64,000 nucleotides of DNA from Psychrobacillus sp032154225 (GTDB lineage: Bacteria > Bacillota > Bacilli > Bacillales_A > Planococcaceae), in contig NZ_JALDYF010000019.1 of NCBI RefSeq assembly GCF_032154225.1, positions 7,662-71,661 of the forward strand, read 5' to 3'. Below are positions 42,125 to 51,715 of the stretch, piece after piece. Made by a program: the position numbers and the translations under genes. Under the pieces are notes generated by a model that made no database searches, was not told the origin of the DNA, and saw only the letters and a list, made by a program, of their open reading frames with translations. Numbering within the stretch: position 1 is the first letter of the stretch; each line of letters begins with the position of its first letter.

Positions 42125-43426
42125 GTGACGCAAAGAGAGTTAACATCTAATAGAGAAACACCTTATTTCGTTATAAGCGTTATTTTTAGTTTGTTTTTAT
42201 ACATACTTGCCGCTGTTTCATTGATTGGAATTGCTATAGTACTTGTTCTTTTAGCTATTATTTTATATGCCAATATGGTGATGCTTGGATCAATTCGAGG
42301 TAATGGAATACGCATTAGTGAAAAGCAATTTCCCGATATTTATGAACGAGTTGTTGAGCTATCCACACAAATGAATTTGAAAAAAGTTCCTGATGTATTT
42401 GTTATTCATTCAGAAGGTGCTTTTAATGCATTTGCAACAAGATTCCTAGGAAGAAATATGGTTGTTATTTATTCAGAAGTGTTTGAGCTTGCTAGAGAAC
42501 AAGGCGAAGCAGAATTAGATTTTATCGTCGCGCATGAACTTAGCCATATTAAACGCAGACATGTGTGGAAAAGTATATTAACGATGCCAGCAGCGTTTAT
42601 TCCATTTCTATCTCAAGCGTATAGTCGCTCTTGTGAATATACATGTGACCGTGAAGCTGCATACATGATTCAAAATGGAGTAGCTGCGAAGCAAGCACTA
42701 ACGATTCTTGCAGTCGGAAAACAGTTATATAAAGAAGTGAATGAAGATGCATATTTAGAACAAATCCATACAGAATCTAATGTGGCGGTTTGGTTAGGTG
42801 AAGTTTTATCTAGTCATCCACTTCTTCCAAAACGAATACAAGCAGTTGGTAAGTTTATGGACGTAGAAGGAACGCCATCTTACTACACCAATTCATCCAA
42901 AATTGCGCTTGGTGTAGGTGCTTTAATAGGTATATTCTTTGTAGCATATATTGGAGTTATAGTTCTTTTCACTACTGGTGCTATTACTTACGCTAATTTA
43001 TTTTCAGGAAGTATTCTTGGAGAAACATTTGATACAGACACTAGCGAAGAATACGATTATGATATGACGCTTCTAATGGAGGCGGTTAATAATGGCGATG
43101 AAAATCAAGTACATGATCTCATTGCAAGCGGGGTAAATTTAGAAGAAGCAGATTCTATGGGAACTACTGCACTTCTTCACGCAGTGTATATGAATGATGA
43201 TTCGATTGCACAAATATTGCTAGATGCAGGTGCTGATCCAAATACGTTTGATAGTTATTCCAACGCACTAACTGCCGCTTTATACAATGAAAATTATTAT
43301 TTAGCTACACTTCTTTATGAATCCGGCGCAGACCCTACTGTTCTTGATCATGATGGCTTTTCTGGCTTTAGTTCGGTCGGCGTCAACAATGTAGAGGACT
43401 TTGAAGCGATTTTGTATAACGAATAA
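42125..43426 (+). CDS. M48 family metallopeptidase fused to C-terminal ankyrin repeats
   Basis: The GTG at 42125 follows AGGAGTGAAGTATAC, giving 433 residues. Residues about 15-55 form two membrane helices. The zinc motif HELSH is at His137-His141, and the third ligand region reads SRSCEYTCDREAAYM (Glu of the CEYxxDREA motif). Another membrane helix lies at about 254-280. From about 305 to the end there are three or four ankyrin-type units (DMTLLMEAVNNGDENQVHDL, TTALLHAVYMNDDSIAQILL and AGADPN). An M48/HtpX-type protease with a cytosolic or surface ankyrin tail is an unusual fusion. The direction of the tail relative to the membrane is open. Confidence 0.82.
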   Translation: MTQRELTSNRETPYFVISVIFSLFLYILAAVSLIGIAIVLVLLAIILYANMVMLGSIRGNGIRISEKQFPDIYERVVELSTQMNLKKVPDVFVIHSEGAFNAFATRFLGRNMVVIYSEVFELAREQGEAELDFIVAHELSHIKRRHVWKSILTMPAAFIPFLSQAYSRSCEYTCDREAAYMIQNGVAAKQALTILAVGKQLYKEVNEDAYLEQIHTESNVAVWLGEVLSSHPLLPKRIQAVGKFMDVEGTPSYYTNSSKIALGVGALIGIFFVAYIGVIVLFTTGAITYANLFSGSILGETFDTDTSEEYDYDMTLLMEAVNNGDENQVHDLIASGVNLEEADSMGTTALLHAVYMNDDSIAQILLDAGADPNTFDSYSNALTAALYNENYYLATLLYESGADPTVLDHDGFSGFSSVGVNNVEDFEAILYNE

Positions 43427-43445
43427 AATATAATACAAATAAAAT

Positions 43446-43480
43446 AAACATAGTCATTTGTTCGCCAAGTGACTATGTTT
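43446..43480 (+). terminator. First of two tandem hairpins behind the M48-ankyrin gene
   Basis: AAACATAGTCA pairs with TGACTATGTTT around 13 bases, followed by ATTTGTTTCT. It lies 20 bases after the stop. Confidence 0.7.
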
Positions 43481-43519
43481 ATTTGTTTCTGATAGTGATT
43501 AACTACCTTATTTTTACTT

Positions 43520-43554
43520 AAACATAGTCATTTCTGTAGTAAATGACTATGTTT
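43520..43554. terminator. Second tandem hairpin with the same stem sequence
   Basis: AAACATAGTCATTT pairs perfectly with AAATGACTATGTTT around 7 bases. The stem core is identical to that at 43446-43480, so the hairpin has been duplicated. On the minus strand it would end the gene 43584-43760 (TTTAAGTAAAAA follows). Confidence 0.65.
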
Positions 43555-43583
43555 ACGTTTAAAATGAATATATTAATCTCAAC

Positions 43584-43760
43584 CTATATCAATTCAGAAT
43601 ACAAAAGCATAAAAAAACTAAGGAGAGCGAAGCCTAATACAATTATTAGAGGAAACCTCTCTTTATTTTCCTGGATTCGATTCATTTTAATCAATAACGC
43701 TATACCAAGAGAAATACTTATACCCAAAAGAATAATTGGAAGCATAGTTAACAAAACCAT
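43584..43760 (-). CDS. Small two-helix membrane protein
   Basis: A 58-residue minus-strand frame with an AAAGGGGA ribosome site six bases before the ATG. Two hydrophobic helices (about 2-24 and 38-56) are separated by a charged loop (KMNRIQENKERF), a clear membrane hairpin topology. The plus-strand frame over the same bases lacks such structure. It lies behind sbcC, with a duplicated fragment of the sbcC end in between. The function is unknown. Confidence 0.6.
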   Translation of the reverse strand: MVLLTMLPIILLGISISLGIALLIKMNRIQENKERFPLIIVLGFALLSFFMLLYSELI

Positions 43761-43780
43761 TCCCCTTTCTCACCTAGACT

Positions 43781-43805
43781 TATTTAACAACAAACCTCGT
43801 TTTAC
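43781..43805 (-). repeat. Duplicated 3' end of sbcC
   Basis: The 25 bases match 43892-43916 with one substitution. On the minus strand they encode KTRFVVK and a stop (TAA here, TAG in sbcC), i.e. the last codons of sbcC, without the rest of the gene. Confidence 0.65.
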
Positions 43806-43890
43806 ATTGAAAAAAGTGGTATAGATTTATTATTTCAGATAATCGGTTGAATACCGTGAAGAATCGGTCGAATCAAACCACCGCAACTCC

Positions 43891-46800
43891 CTATTTAACA
43901 ACAAACCTAGTTTTACTATACCCCTCTTTTTGCTTCTCTACTTCCAAAATAGCTGGCATTGCTGCCTTCAACTCTGCAACATGTGAAATAACACCAATCA
44001 TCCGTCCAGATTTTTGTAAATCGACTAGTGTATCGATTGCTTTGTTCAACGACTCTTCATCCAATGAACCAAATCCTTCGTCGATAAACATCGTATCAAT
44101 TCGAATACTGCCTTGAAAGCTTTGAATAACATCCGCCATTCCTAATGCTAAACATAAAGAAGCGTTGAACTTTTCCCCACCTGATAAAGTTTTGACGTCT
44201 CTTGTTTGTCCTGTGTAGGCATCATATACATCTAGCCCTAGACCACTTTGCTTACCATGTGTTTCTTGACGTTCACTTCTAATCAGTTGGAATTGCCCAT
44301 TTGACATATGTTTCAATCGTTCATTTGCCGCTTGGACAATTTGTTCTAAATACTCCATTTGAATATAGCGTTCAAAGGATATTTTCTGTTGATTTTGCCC
44401 TCTTAGTACGTCATATAAGTCGATTATCTGATGCACTCGCTGCTCCAAAATAGTAATTCGATCACTTGTAGAAGTAATCTTTTCCTCCAGTTTCAAGCCT
44501 GCTTGCTCATAATCTTTGGAGCCATTTAACATATTTAATGCCCGTTCATATGCTTCTTTTAATTGCACTAATGCATCTTCCATCGGTGCAAGCTCAACTC
44601 TTTCATTATCTGCAAGCTGAGCTTTTCCTTCTCTCACTTGTTCTGTCAATGTATGAAGTGTTTGCTTATACGAGGTGCACCATTCTTTTAAAGTAAATCG
44701 ATCGCCCTCAGACAGTTTAGCTTTCACGTATACTTCAATCGAGCCAAAGCTAGACTTCGCTAATGCTTCATTCAATTGCATGTAGGCTTTGTTGCATTTT
44801 TCACTCGTCTCTTTTTCTGCCATTACAGCATGTTCGAGTGCTAATTGCGCTTTTGTAAAAGCTTCTGTTGCCAGTTGAAGCTGCTTTTGGGCAATGTTCC
44901 AATCATTTTCTAGTTGCTCTTTATGCCCCGTTGCCATGCTAATTTGGCTTTTCAGTTCATTTAATGTTGGAATATGAGCTGGGATGGCAGTTTGTTTCGA
45001 TTCGTACACTGCTTTTACTTGCTCTAGCTGACTCTTTTGTTGTAGATAAATTGTCTCCATCTTCACTTTTTCTTGCTCTAGTTTCTCTAACTTTAGGAAA
45101 TTATTTTTATATATCTCTTTTTGTGAATTAAGTTTCTCTTTTTCTACACGAAGATTCTTTATTTCAACTTGAAGATTTTCAACACTTTCTTTCAGCTGAT
45201 TTGCCTCTATTAAAGATACGTGAAGCTCGTCTAGTTTTGCAGTAAGCTTTTGGCCATTTTCTTCTGCTGCTTCTTTTTTTGCCTGGATTGTTAAAGAGCT
45301 AGACTCTTGCTTGTTAAGTTGTTCTTTTAATTGTTTTAGCTCTTCTTCGTCTATGGCCTGTTCATGCATGTCGACTCCTGTTAGCTGATGCTCCGTGCTT
45401 CCACAAACCGGACATGCTTCCCCAGAAAGAAGTTGGGATGCAAGAATACTCGCTTGGTTGCTCATCCACTTTCGTTCTTCCAAACGATAAGCTTCCAACA
45501 TTACTTGAAAAATTTGCTCTTGTTTCGTTTCTTCTATTTGAAATGCATTCAATTGTTTTTCATTTGCCAAATATTCTTGTAGCCCATTAAATTGCGCTTG
45601 TAATAATGTCAGTTGCTGTACTTTTTCATCGAGCGGTTCTACTAACTGCTCCAATTGCTCTATTTTTTCTTTTTGCGCATTATGCGATTCTTTTTCCGCT
45701 GCGAAAAGATTCACTTTTAGTCGCACTTGATCTGCTAGTTCTGTAGCCTGCTTCTCCAGATCAAGCACTTCTATTCTTTTTACTTCAAGTTCTTCAAATA
45801 AAGGCAGTAACGCATTTAACTGAATGAGTGCTTCTACGCTTTTTTCCCGTTCCTCTTTTTTAGCATCCTCACTTGTATACGTATTTTCTACTCGTTTTGC
45901 AGCTTCTTCCGTTAGAAGGACACCTTTTTTCGACACTTCTAGCAATTGGAGTTTAGTATGTGCTTCCGCTTTTAATTCACTATAATAAACTTCTATTGGT
46001 TCAATAGAACTCGCTCGTTCCGCAGCTTCTAATTGACGCTGTTTTTGCTCATATTCTACAGATTGCTCCTGTAGCGTTTTTAGCCTCTCGCTCTTTTCTT
46101 CCAGTTCGATAAATCGTGCATTCACTGCTTTTGCTTCATGATAAGCTGCTTGTTTATCAGAATGCTTGGCGTATGCTTTACGGTAAGCAAGTTCATCTTC
46201 CTGTATCTTTGCTGAATAAAAAGCCGTTTCTTCCTTTAATGCATCGATTAAATGGAACAAGTTAAAGTTTCCAGACCCAATCAATTGAAAGACGCTAGAA
46301 TCTCGCATTGGAAAAGAAGCAACAATCTGTTCTGTATAGCTATTTCGAGTCGATTCTTCTTTTGTTAATTCCGCTTCAGCAAGAAGCTTTTTGTCTTTTA
46401 ATCGTTCACTTATCATTTTATACGGTTCAGTTTTGAAAATTTTACGTAAAATAGCTTCTTTATTTTCCGTTTGGGAGGTAAGTAGCTTTCGGAACTCTCC
46501 TTGTGGTAGCATCACAATTTGACTAAACTGATCGAGTGAAAGACCGATGATGTCTTCTATCTTTTTATTAATTTCTGAAACAATTTGTCTTTCTACTACA
46601 GGCACTTCACCTGATCCTTTCCTTTCGAAAAATTCGTATCGTTCGCCTGTTGCACTTTTATTCCCCTTTTTCACATGAGGAAGCTGGCGTAAAATTCGGT
46701 ATACACGACCATGTATTTCAAACGTTAACTCCACGGATGTATGTGTTTCGTCTGCAGCAAAGTCACTTCGCATCATTTTCGTATCACGTCGATCTTCTCC

Positions 46801-46971
46801 GCTACCATATCCATATAGCGCAAAACAAATACCATCGAAAATCGTCGTTTTTCCTGCGCCAGTGGCACCCGAAATAACAAATAATCGATTACCTTTTAAC
46901 TCAGAAAAGTCGATTGTCTCCGTAAATTTATATGGGCCGAACGCAGTCATTTTTAATTGAATTGGTTTCAC
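43891..46971 (-). CDS. sbcC: SbcC-type exonuclease ATPase subunit
   Basis: The 1026-residue SMC-like protein has Walker A GATGAGKTT at 35-43, a long coiled coil, a zinc hook CPVCGSTEH near residue 520, a second coiled coil, and the C-terminal signature TLSGGEKFNASLCLALG with Walker B TMFIDEGFGSLDEESL. With SbcD it forms the ATP-dependent nuclease that opens hairpins and processes blocked DNA ends. Its start overlaps the sbcD stop by 4 bases. Confidence 0.95.
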   Translation of the reverse strand: MKPIQLKMTAFGPYKFTETIDFSELKGNRLFVISGATGAGKTTIFDGICFALYGYGSGEDRRDTKMMRSDFAADETHTSVELTFEIHGRVYRILRQLPHVKKGNKSATGERYEFFERKGSGEVPVVERQIVSEINKKIEDIIGLSLDQFSQIVMLPQGEFRKLLTSQTENKEAILRKIFKTEPYKMISERLKDKKLLAEAELTKEESTRNSYTEQIVASFPMRDSSVFQLIGSGNFNLFHLIDALKEETAFYSAKIQEDELAYRKAYAKHSDKQAAYHEAKAVNARFIELEEKSERLKTLQEQSVEYEQKQRQLEAAERASSIEPIEVYYSELKAEAHTKLQLLEVSKKGVLLTEEAAKRVENTYTSEDAKKEEREKSVEALIQLNALLPLFEELEVKRIEVLDLEKQATELADQVRLKVNLFAAEKESHNAQKEKIEQLEQLVEPLDEKVQQLTLLQAQFNGLQEYLANEKQLNAFQIEETKQEQIFQVMLEAYRLEERKWMSNQASILASQLLSGEACPVCGSTEHQLTGVDMHEQAIDEEELKQLKEQLNKQESSSLTIQAKKEAAEENGQKLTAKLDELHVSLIEANQLKESVENLQVEIKNLRVEKEKLNSQKEIYKNNFLKLEKLEQEKVKMETIYLQQKSQLEQVKAVYESKQTAIPAHIPTLNELKSQISMATGHKEQLENDWNIAQKQLQLATEAFTKAQLALEHAVMAEKETSEKCNKAYMQLNEALAKSSFGSIEVYVKAKLSEGDRFTLKEWCTSYKQTLHTLTEQVREGKAQLADNERVELAPMEDALVQLKEAYERALNMLNGSKDYEQAGLKLEEKITSTSDRITILEQRVHQIIDLYDVLRGQNQQKISFERYIQMEYLEQIVQAANERLKHMSNGQFQLIRSERQETHGKQSGLGLDVYDAYTGQTRDVKTLSGGEKFNASLCLALGMADVIQSFQGSIRIDTMFIDEGFGSLDEESLNKAIDTLVDLQKSGRMIGVISHVAELKAAMPAILEVEKQKEGYSKTRFVVK

Positions 46972-48131
46972 GCTTCACTTCCTCCTTCCCGCTCATCACT
47001 TAATAATTGATCTAACACTTCTTTAAACAATGCCTCTGTTTCTTCGGATGGGGTTTTCCCGCTCACTTCCGTATAAAATGCTTGGAACAGTGTAACGTCG
47101 TCCATCTTTCTGCGAGAAACAGGCTTCTCACCCTCTTCTGGTGTAGATGTAAACGTTTTTCGTTCTACATGCATCGCATTTGGATATACTGTGCGAACTT
47201 GCTCCATCGGCGATAGAATGGGTGTTTCATCTAGCAACTTTACGAATACAAAATCTTCACTGACAGAGTGCTTCAAAATTGCATTCATATAACCTTCTAC
47301 TGTGCGCATATCTCGTCTAGGTGTTAGTAATAGTTTTTCAAGCGTGACTTTTCCTTCATCATCCAGATGAACAATATAAAAACCTTTTTTATGATGCTCT
47401 TCAGAAATGGAATATTTTAATGGAGATCCTGCGTATTGAATCGTTTCATTTAACACATAATGTGCTTGGTGAAGATGTCCAAGCGCAGTGTAATGAAAGC
47501 TGTTAAATAATGCAGCATCCACATATTCTGCTCCACCAATTGCAAGTGGACGCTCAGAATCACTCGTATTCCCCTCTTCCTGGCCGTGAGGAGTAACAAA
47601 AGCATGTCCTACAAATACATGCCTTTTTGTCGAATCTAACTTTTTTTCAATTTCTTGTACGATTTTTTTCATTGCTTCTTGATGCGTTGTTACTTGATCG
47701 TCTTCGAATATAAAACGTACTTGGGAGGGATCAGCGTATGGTATTAGGTGGAAATGTACTTCACCGTGTTCATCATTTATAACAACTGGTTTTAAGTCTT
47801 TCTCTAATTGACCAACCATATGCAAACCAGTTTCTTTCATTAATTGGCTTCCAAAGTTTAAACGACCTGGACTATCGTGATTACCAGCGATGCTTAATAC
47901 TGGAACTTTATGTTGTAAAACGATTTCTGCTAATAGTTCATCTAATAAATTCACCGCTTCTGTCGGTGGTACTGCACGATCGTATAAGTCGCCTGCAATA
48001 ATAATGGCATCTGGTTTCTCTGTTTCGATAGCTTGCATGAATTGTTTGAGAACGAATCGCTGTTCATCTGTCATGTAGATACCTTGTACTAATTTTCCTA
48101 AATGCCAATCTGCGGTGTGAAAAAATTTCAT
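46968..48131 (-). CDS. sbcD: SbcD-type exonuclease nuclease subunit
   Basis: A 387-residue calcineurin-like phosphoesterase: TADWHLGKLV (metal Asp/His, residues 7-16), IIAGDLYDRAVPP, SIAGNHDSPGRLNF, a GHAFVTPHGQ motif and GHLHQAHYV. The C-terminal third is the capping domain that binds SbcC. It is the Mre11 homologue with 3'-5' exonuclease and endonuclease activity on manganese. It is divergent from putP. Confidence 0.95.
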   Translation of the reverse strand: MKFFHTADWHLGKLVQGIYMTDEQRFVLKQFMQAIETEKPDAIIIAGDLYDRAVPPTEAVNLLDELLAEIVLQHKVPVLSIAGNHDSPGRLNFGSQLMKETGLHMVGQLEKDLKPVVINDEHGEVHFHLIPYADPSQVRFIFEDDQVTTHQEAMKKIVQEIEKKLDSTKRHVFVGHAFVTPHGQEEGNTSDSERPLAIGGAEYVDAALFNSFHYTALGHLHQAHYVLNETIQYAGSPLKYSISEEHHKKGFYIVHLDDEGKVTLEKLLLTPRRDMRTVEGYMNAILKHSVSEDFVFVKLLDETPILSPMEQVRTVYPNAMHVERKTFTSTPEEGEKPVSRRKMDDVTLFQAFYTEVSGKTPSEETEALFKEVLDQLLSDEREGGSEA

Positions 48132-48263
48132 AGGAATAGCTCCCTTCTTGCTTCTTTTAGTTTATTTTAACAGAATAATGTACTTGTAAAATGTGACATT
48201 TCCATATTTTCTATGCACCATATCGGTTGACATGGTATTATGTTTGAGGAAGGAGGATGTTTT

Positions 48264-49793
48264 ATGTCAACAGAAGCTTATCAATTAACTGCCATAATTA
48301 TTTATATGGCCGCAATGCTTATTATCGGTTGGTATTCATATAGAAAAACTGCAAACCTTACAGACTACATGCTCGGTGGACGTTCACTTGGACCAGCTGT
48401 AACTGCATTGAGTGCCGGAGCTGCCGATATGTCCGGTTGGTTATTAATGGGGTTACCTGGAGCAATATATCTTTCAGGTATGGGTGAAGCTTGGATTGCA
48501 ATCGGTCTTTCCATCGGTGCTTATTTAAACTGGTTATTCGTTGCACCAAGACTACGTGTATACACACAAGTATCGAGTAATTCCATTACAATTCCAAGTT
48601 ATTTACAAAGTCGCTTAAAGGATTCGTCAAACTTATTACGAATTGCCTCGGGCCTTATTATATTGCTTTTCTTTACGTTTTACGTGTCTTCTGGAATGGT
48701 AGCAGGAGGAGTATTTTTCGAAAGCTCTTTTGGTCTTGATTATCATACTGGATTACTAATCGTTTCGGCAGTTGTAGTAGCATATACATTATTCGGAGGT
48801 TTCTTAGCAGTAAGTTACACCGATTTCCTTCAAGGTTTATTAATGTTCTTAGCTCTTATTGCTATACCTGTTGTTGGAGTATTTATGACAGGTGGAATTG
48901 GTGAAACTGTAGAATCTATCAAATCTGTTAATCCTTCGCATTTGAGTCTTTTTGCAGGGACAACAACAATAGGTATTATTTCTACTCTTGCATGGGGACT
49001 TGGCTACTTTGGTCAACCTCATATTATTGTTCGCTTTATGGCAATTAGTTCTGTTAAAGAAACAAAACAAGCTCGTCGAATCGGTATTGGTTGGATGGTT
49101 TTAAGTTTGGGTGGGGCGATTGCAACTGCTTTGGTAGGTGTTGCTTACTTCGTACAAAATCCAGATGCAACATTGACTAGTCCAGAAGCTGTTTTCATCG
49201 CACTGGGACAAGTTATTTTCCATCCATTTATCGCTGGACTTATGCTTGCAGCCGTTTTAGCGGCAATTATGAGTACGATCGCATCTCAACTAATTGTAAC
49301 ATCTTCTGCTTTGGTCGAGGATTTATACAAAGCCATTATTAGAACAGATGCTCCGGATAAAACATATGTGAATCTTGGAAGAATGGCAGTACTTTTCGTT
49401 TCAATCGCTGCAGCAATTCTTGCTTGGGGAGAAAATGATACAATTCTGCAGCTTGTTTCGTTTGCATGGGCAGGCTTTGGGGCTTCGTTTGGACCAGTCA
49501 TCTTGCTAACACTTTACTGGAAAAAAATTACCTCTTCTGGCGCAGTAGCAGGTATGGTTGTTGGTGCAGTAACTGTTTTAGTTTGGGAAACAATTGACAA
49601 GTTTTCAGTTTCATTAGATGGAATCTTTCCAGATTTCGTTTTATTATCAATTGATTCTTTATATGAAATCGTTCCTGGTTTCGTTTTAGGATTAATCGCT
49701 ACAGTCGTTGTTAGCTTATTGACTTACAAACCAAATGCTGAGATTGAGAAAGAATTTGATGAAACTGTCCGTTTATTAAAACGTGATCGCTAA
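48264..49793 (+). CDS. putP: Sodium/proline symporter PutP
   Basis: The ATG at 48264 after AAGGAGGATGTTTT gives 509 residues with about 13 membrane segments. SSS-family marks: YMLGGRSLGPAVTALSAGAA, ADMSGWLLMGLPGAIY, FGQPHIIVRFMAI, and AAIMSTIASQLIVTSSALVE with the conserved Ser/Thr sodium ligands. It imports proline with Na+ for nutrition or osmoprotection. It is monocistronic with a terminator at 49990-50014. Confidence 0.93.
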   Translation: MSTEAYQLTAIIIYMAAMLIIGWYSYRKTANLTDYMLGGRSLGPAVTALSAGAADMSGWLLMGLPGAIYLSGMGEAWIAIGLSIGAYLNWLFVAPRLRVYTQVSSNSITIPSYLQSRLKDSSNLLRIASGLIILLFFTFYVSSGMVAGGVFFESSFGLDYHTGLLIVSAVVVAYTLFGGFLAVSYTDFLQGLLMFLALIAIPVVGVFMTGGIGETVESIKSVNPSHLSLFAGTTTIGIISTLAWGLGYFGQPHIIVRFMAISSVKETKQARRIGIGWMVLSLGGAIATALVGVAYFVQNPDATLTSPEAVFIALGQVIFHPFIAGLMLAAVLAAIMSTIASQLIVTSSALVEDLYKAIIRTDAPDKTYVNLGRMAVLFVSIAAAILAWGENDTILQLVSFAWAGFGASFGPVILLTLYWKKITSSGAVAGMVVGAVTVLVWETIDKFSVSLDGIFPDFVLLSIDSLYEIVPGFVLGLIATVVVSLLTYKPNAEIEKEFDETVRLLKRDR

Positions 49794-49989
49794 GTAAAAA
49801 CTCTTAGCGTTGCAGTTTCCGGCTCGCTCTAGGCTTCCCATTGAGCTATATGATGAACGGAAAAACTTAACTTGTTGGTCGATCATCGTATAGCAAATGT
49901 CCGCCTTCCGCTCGCCAAAAAATTCAGTACCAAGCAGTTAAGTGCTTTTGGCAATTGGAGAAGCAAGTCACATTCTATATAATATGGAG

Positions 49990-50014
49990 GCCGCCAAAGA
50001 TGCATTTTGGCGGC
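49990..50014 (+). terminator. Terminator of putP
   Basis: GCCGCCAAA pairs with TTTGGCGGC around 7 bases, followed by TCTTTGTATTTTTTC. Confidence 0.75.
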
Positions 50015-50377
50015 TCTTTGTATTTTTTCAAAGGACACTTCTACACGTTGATCCATTGTATAAGTAAAAACCAGCTTTACCTATTTAACACGAAGGACTG
50101 AATAATTAATTGTTTTTATTCTAAACAGATTAGATTCGCTTTTTACTGTCTAAAAAGCAAAGAAGTGCATACTTCGTAAAAACACTAGAAAGAATATGAC
50201 TACATTCTTCAAAATTAGATGGAATGTAGTTCAAAGCGGCAACTCTAGCGGAATTAGCGGATTTTTTTTGCACCAATAGCGAATCGTCAGGTGCACCAAG
50301 CTGAAAGCCATGCGGGAGCACGCTTTTTTGGTCATCGAGTAGTCAACTGGACATCTAGTTTGTACTATCTGACCTAT

Positions 50378-50400
50378 ATGATATTCGTCATACTTATGAC
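50378..50400 (+). promoter_or_regulatory. Candidate DesR binding region upstream of des
   Basis: GTCATACTTATGAC (50387-50400) is a perfect 6-base inverted repeat, overlapping ATGA-N6-TCAT (50378-50391). It lies about 75 bases upstream of the GTG start, ahead of a TATAGT-like -10 (50438-50443) with a poor -35, as expected for an activator-dependent promoter. DesR, encoded downstream, is the natural candidate. Confidence 0.45.
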
Positions 50401-50476
50401 TTGACGTTTATGCCTACTCCTAATAGCAGTATTTCATTATAGTTAAGATAATGATTCTGTCTAGGAGGAATAAGTT

Positions 50477-51529
50477 GTGAGTAGAGAAAAAACGCTTGAA
50501 TTACGTAAAAATGTAAAGCCTTTTGAAAATTCTGAACTAAAGAAGAGTATTTTTCAACTTATTAATACAGTCCCACCATTTTTCATCCTGTGGTTTTTAG
50601 CTTACTTAAGCTTAGATGTTTCCGTTTGGTTAGCAGTAGCCTTAGCTGTTGTCGCAGCCGGATTTGTCATTCGCATCTTCATCATTTTCCATGACTGTAC
50701 GCATGGTTCTTTCTTCAAAAATAAGAAAGCAAACAATATTACTGGGACAATCACTGGGATTATCACATTATTTGCGTATGAAAAGTGGAAACGCGAGCAT
50801 AATATCCACCATGCAACAAGCGGTAACTTAGACAAACGCGGTGTCGGCGATATTTGGATGATGACTGTAGACGAATATGTAGAAGCTTCTCCGATGAAGC
50901 GATTTTCTTATAGACTTTATCGCAATCCAATCGTGATGTTTGGCTTTGGTCCAGCATTATTATTTTTAGTAAGTAATCGTTTTAACAATAAAGATGCTCG
51001 CAAAAAAGAGCGTAACAATACGTATTTGATAAACGTTTCGGTAGTTGCTTTATACGCACTAATGATTTGGTTAATCGGATGGCAAGCATTTGCTATCATT
51101 CAAGGTACGATTCTTTTCGTAGCTGGTGCATTAGGCATTTGGTTATTCTATGTACAACATCAATTTGAAGATTCTTATTTTGAAGATGAAGCAGACTGGG
51201 ACTATGTAAAAGCTGCAGTCGAAGGAAGCTCTTATTACAAGCTGCCAAAATTATTACAATGGGTAACTGGAAATATTGGTTTCCATCATGTGCATCACTT
51301 AAGCCCAAGAGTTCCTAACTACAACTTGGAAAGAGCACATGAATCTACTCCACCTTTACAAAAAGCAACAACGATCAATCTTCGTAAAAGCTTAGAATCG
51401 ATTCGCTTCCGTTTGTTTGATGAAGAAAACAAAAGTTTTGTAAGCTTTAGAGAAATTAAACATTTGCTTAAAAACTCTAAAAATGCTGTAAAATTAAGCG
51501 CAAAGAGCACAAGTATCGAAAGCAAATAG
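50477..51529 (+). CDS. des: Membrane fatty acid desaturase (Des, delta-5 type)
   Basis: The GTG at 50477 behind AGGAGGAATAAGTT gives 350 residues. The three histidine boxes of membrane desaturases are HDCTH (72-76), HNIHH (108-112) and HHVHH (about 274-278); four membrane helices are visible. It introduces a double bond in phospholipid acyl chains to restore fluidity in the cold. The desK-desR pair follows, as in Bacillus subtilis, so cold-induced control is likely. The product is inserted in the cytoplasmic membrane. Confidence 0.93.
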   Translation: MSREKTLELRKNVKPFENSELKKSIFQLINTVPPFFILWFLAYLSLDVSVWLAVALAVVAAGFVIRIFIIFHDCTHGSFFKNKKANNITGTITGIITLFAYEKWKREHNIHHATSGNLDKRGVGDIWMMTVDEYVEASPMKRFSYRLYRNPIVMFGFGPALLFLVSNRFNNKDARKKERNNTYLINVSVVALYALMIWLIGWQAFAIIQGTILFVAGALGIWLFYVQHQFEDSYFEDEADWDYVKAAVEGSSYYKLPKLLQWVTGNIGFHHVHHLSPRVPNYNLERAHESTPPLQKATTINLRKSLESIRFRLFDEENKSFVSFREIKHLLKNSKNAVKLSAKSTSIESK

Positions 51530-51545
51530 GCTTTATCTAAAGAAG

Positions 51546-51575
51546 AAACCATTCCAATTTAGACAGGAATGGTTT
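51546..51575 (+). terminator. Terminator of des
   Basis: AAACCATTCC pairs with GGAATGGTTT around 10 bases, followed by TTCCTTT. It separates des from desKR. Confidence 0.8.
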
Positions 51576-51597
51576 TTCCTTTATAATAAAGAAAAGC

Positions 51598-51675
51598 AGA
51601 AGCGCCTATGCCTGCCCCGAGGGGCTTGGCGTTATGGCTAGACAATTACTAAGTATGAAAGCTTATACTTTCTTA
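51598..51675. repeat. Dispersed intergenic repeat, short form
   Basis: A 78-base element with the hairpin tip GCCCC-GA-GGGGC, matching both ends of the long form at 14851-15018 without the 90-base insert. It lies between the des terminator and desK. Confidence 0.7.
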
Positions 51676-51715
51676 ATTTGCTAAGATACACATATGAATT
51701 AAAGAGGTGTCGCAA

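Larger units (their letters stand above)
49794..50476. other. 683-base intergenic region with terminator and repeat remnants
   Basis: No supported gene. It holds a putP-side terminator (49990-50014), stretches that look like dispersed repeat remnants (CCGCCTTCCGCTCGCC near 49900, GGTGCACCAAGC near 50290), and the des regulatory region (50378-50460). A minus-strand frame at 50130-50321 has no ribosome site and looks like part of such a repeat. Confidence 0.5.

Noticed and set aside
43543..43824. Plus-strand frame of 93 codons
   Set aside because: No ribosome site and no protein-like pattern; the minus strand in the same place encodes a well-formed two-helix protein with an AAAGGGGA site.
50130..50321. 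Minus-strand frame of 63 codons upstream of des
   Set aside because: No ribosome site; composition suggests a dispersed repeat remnant.
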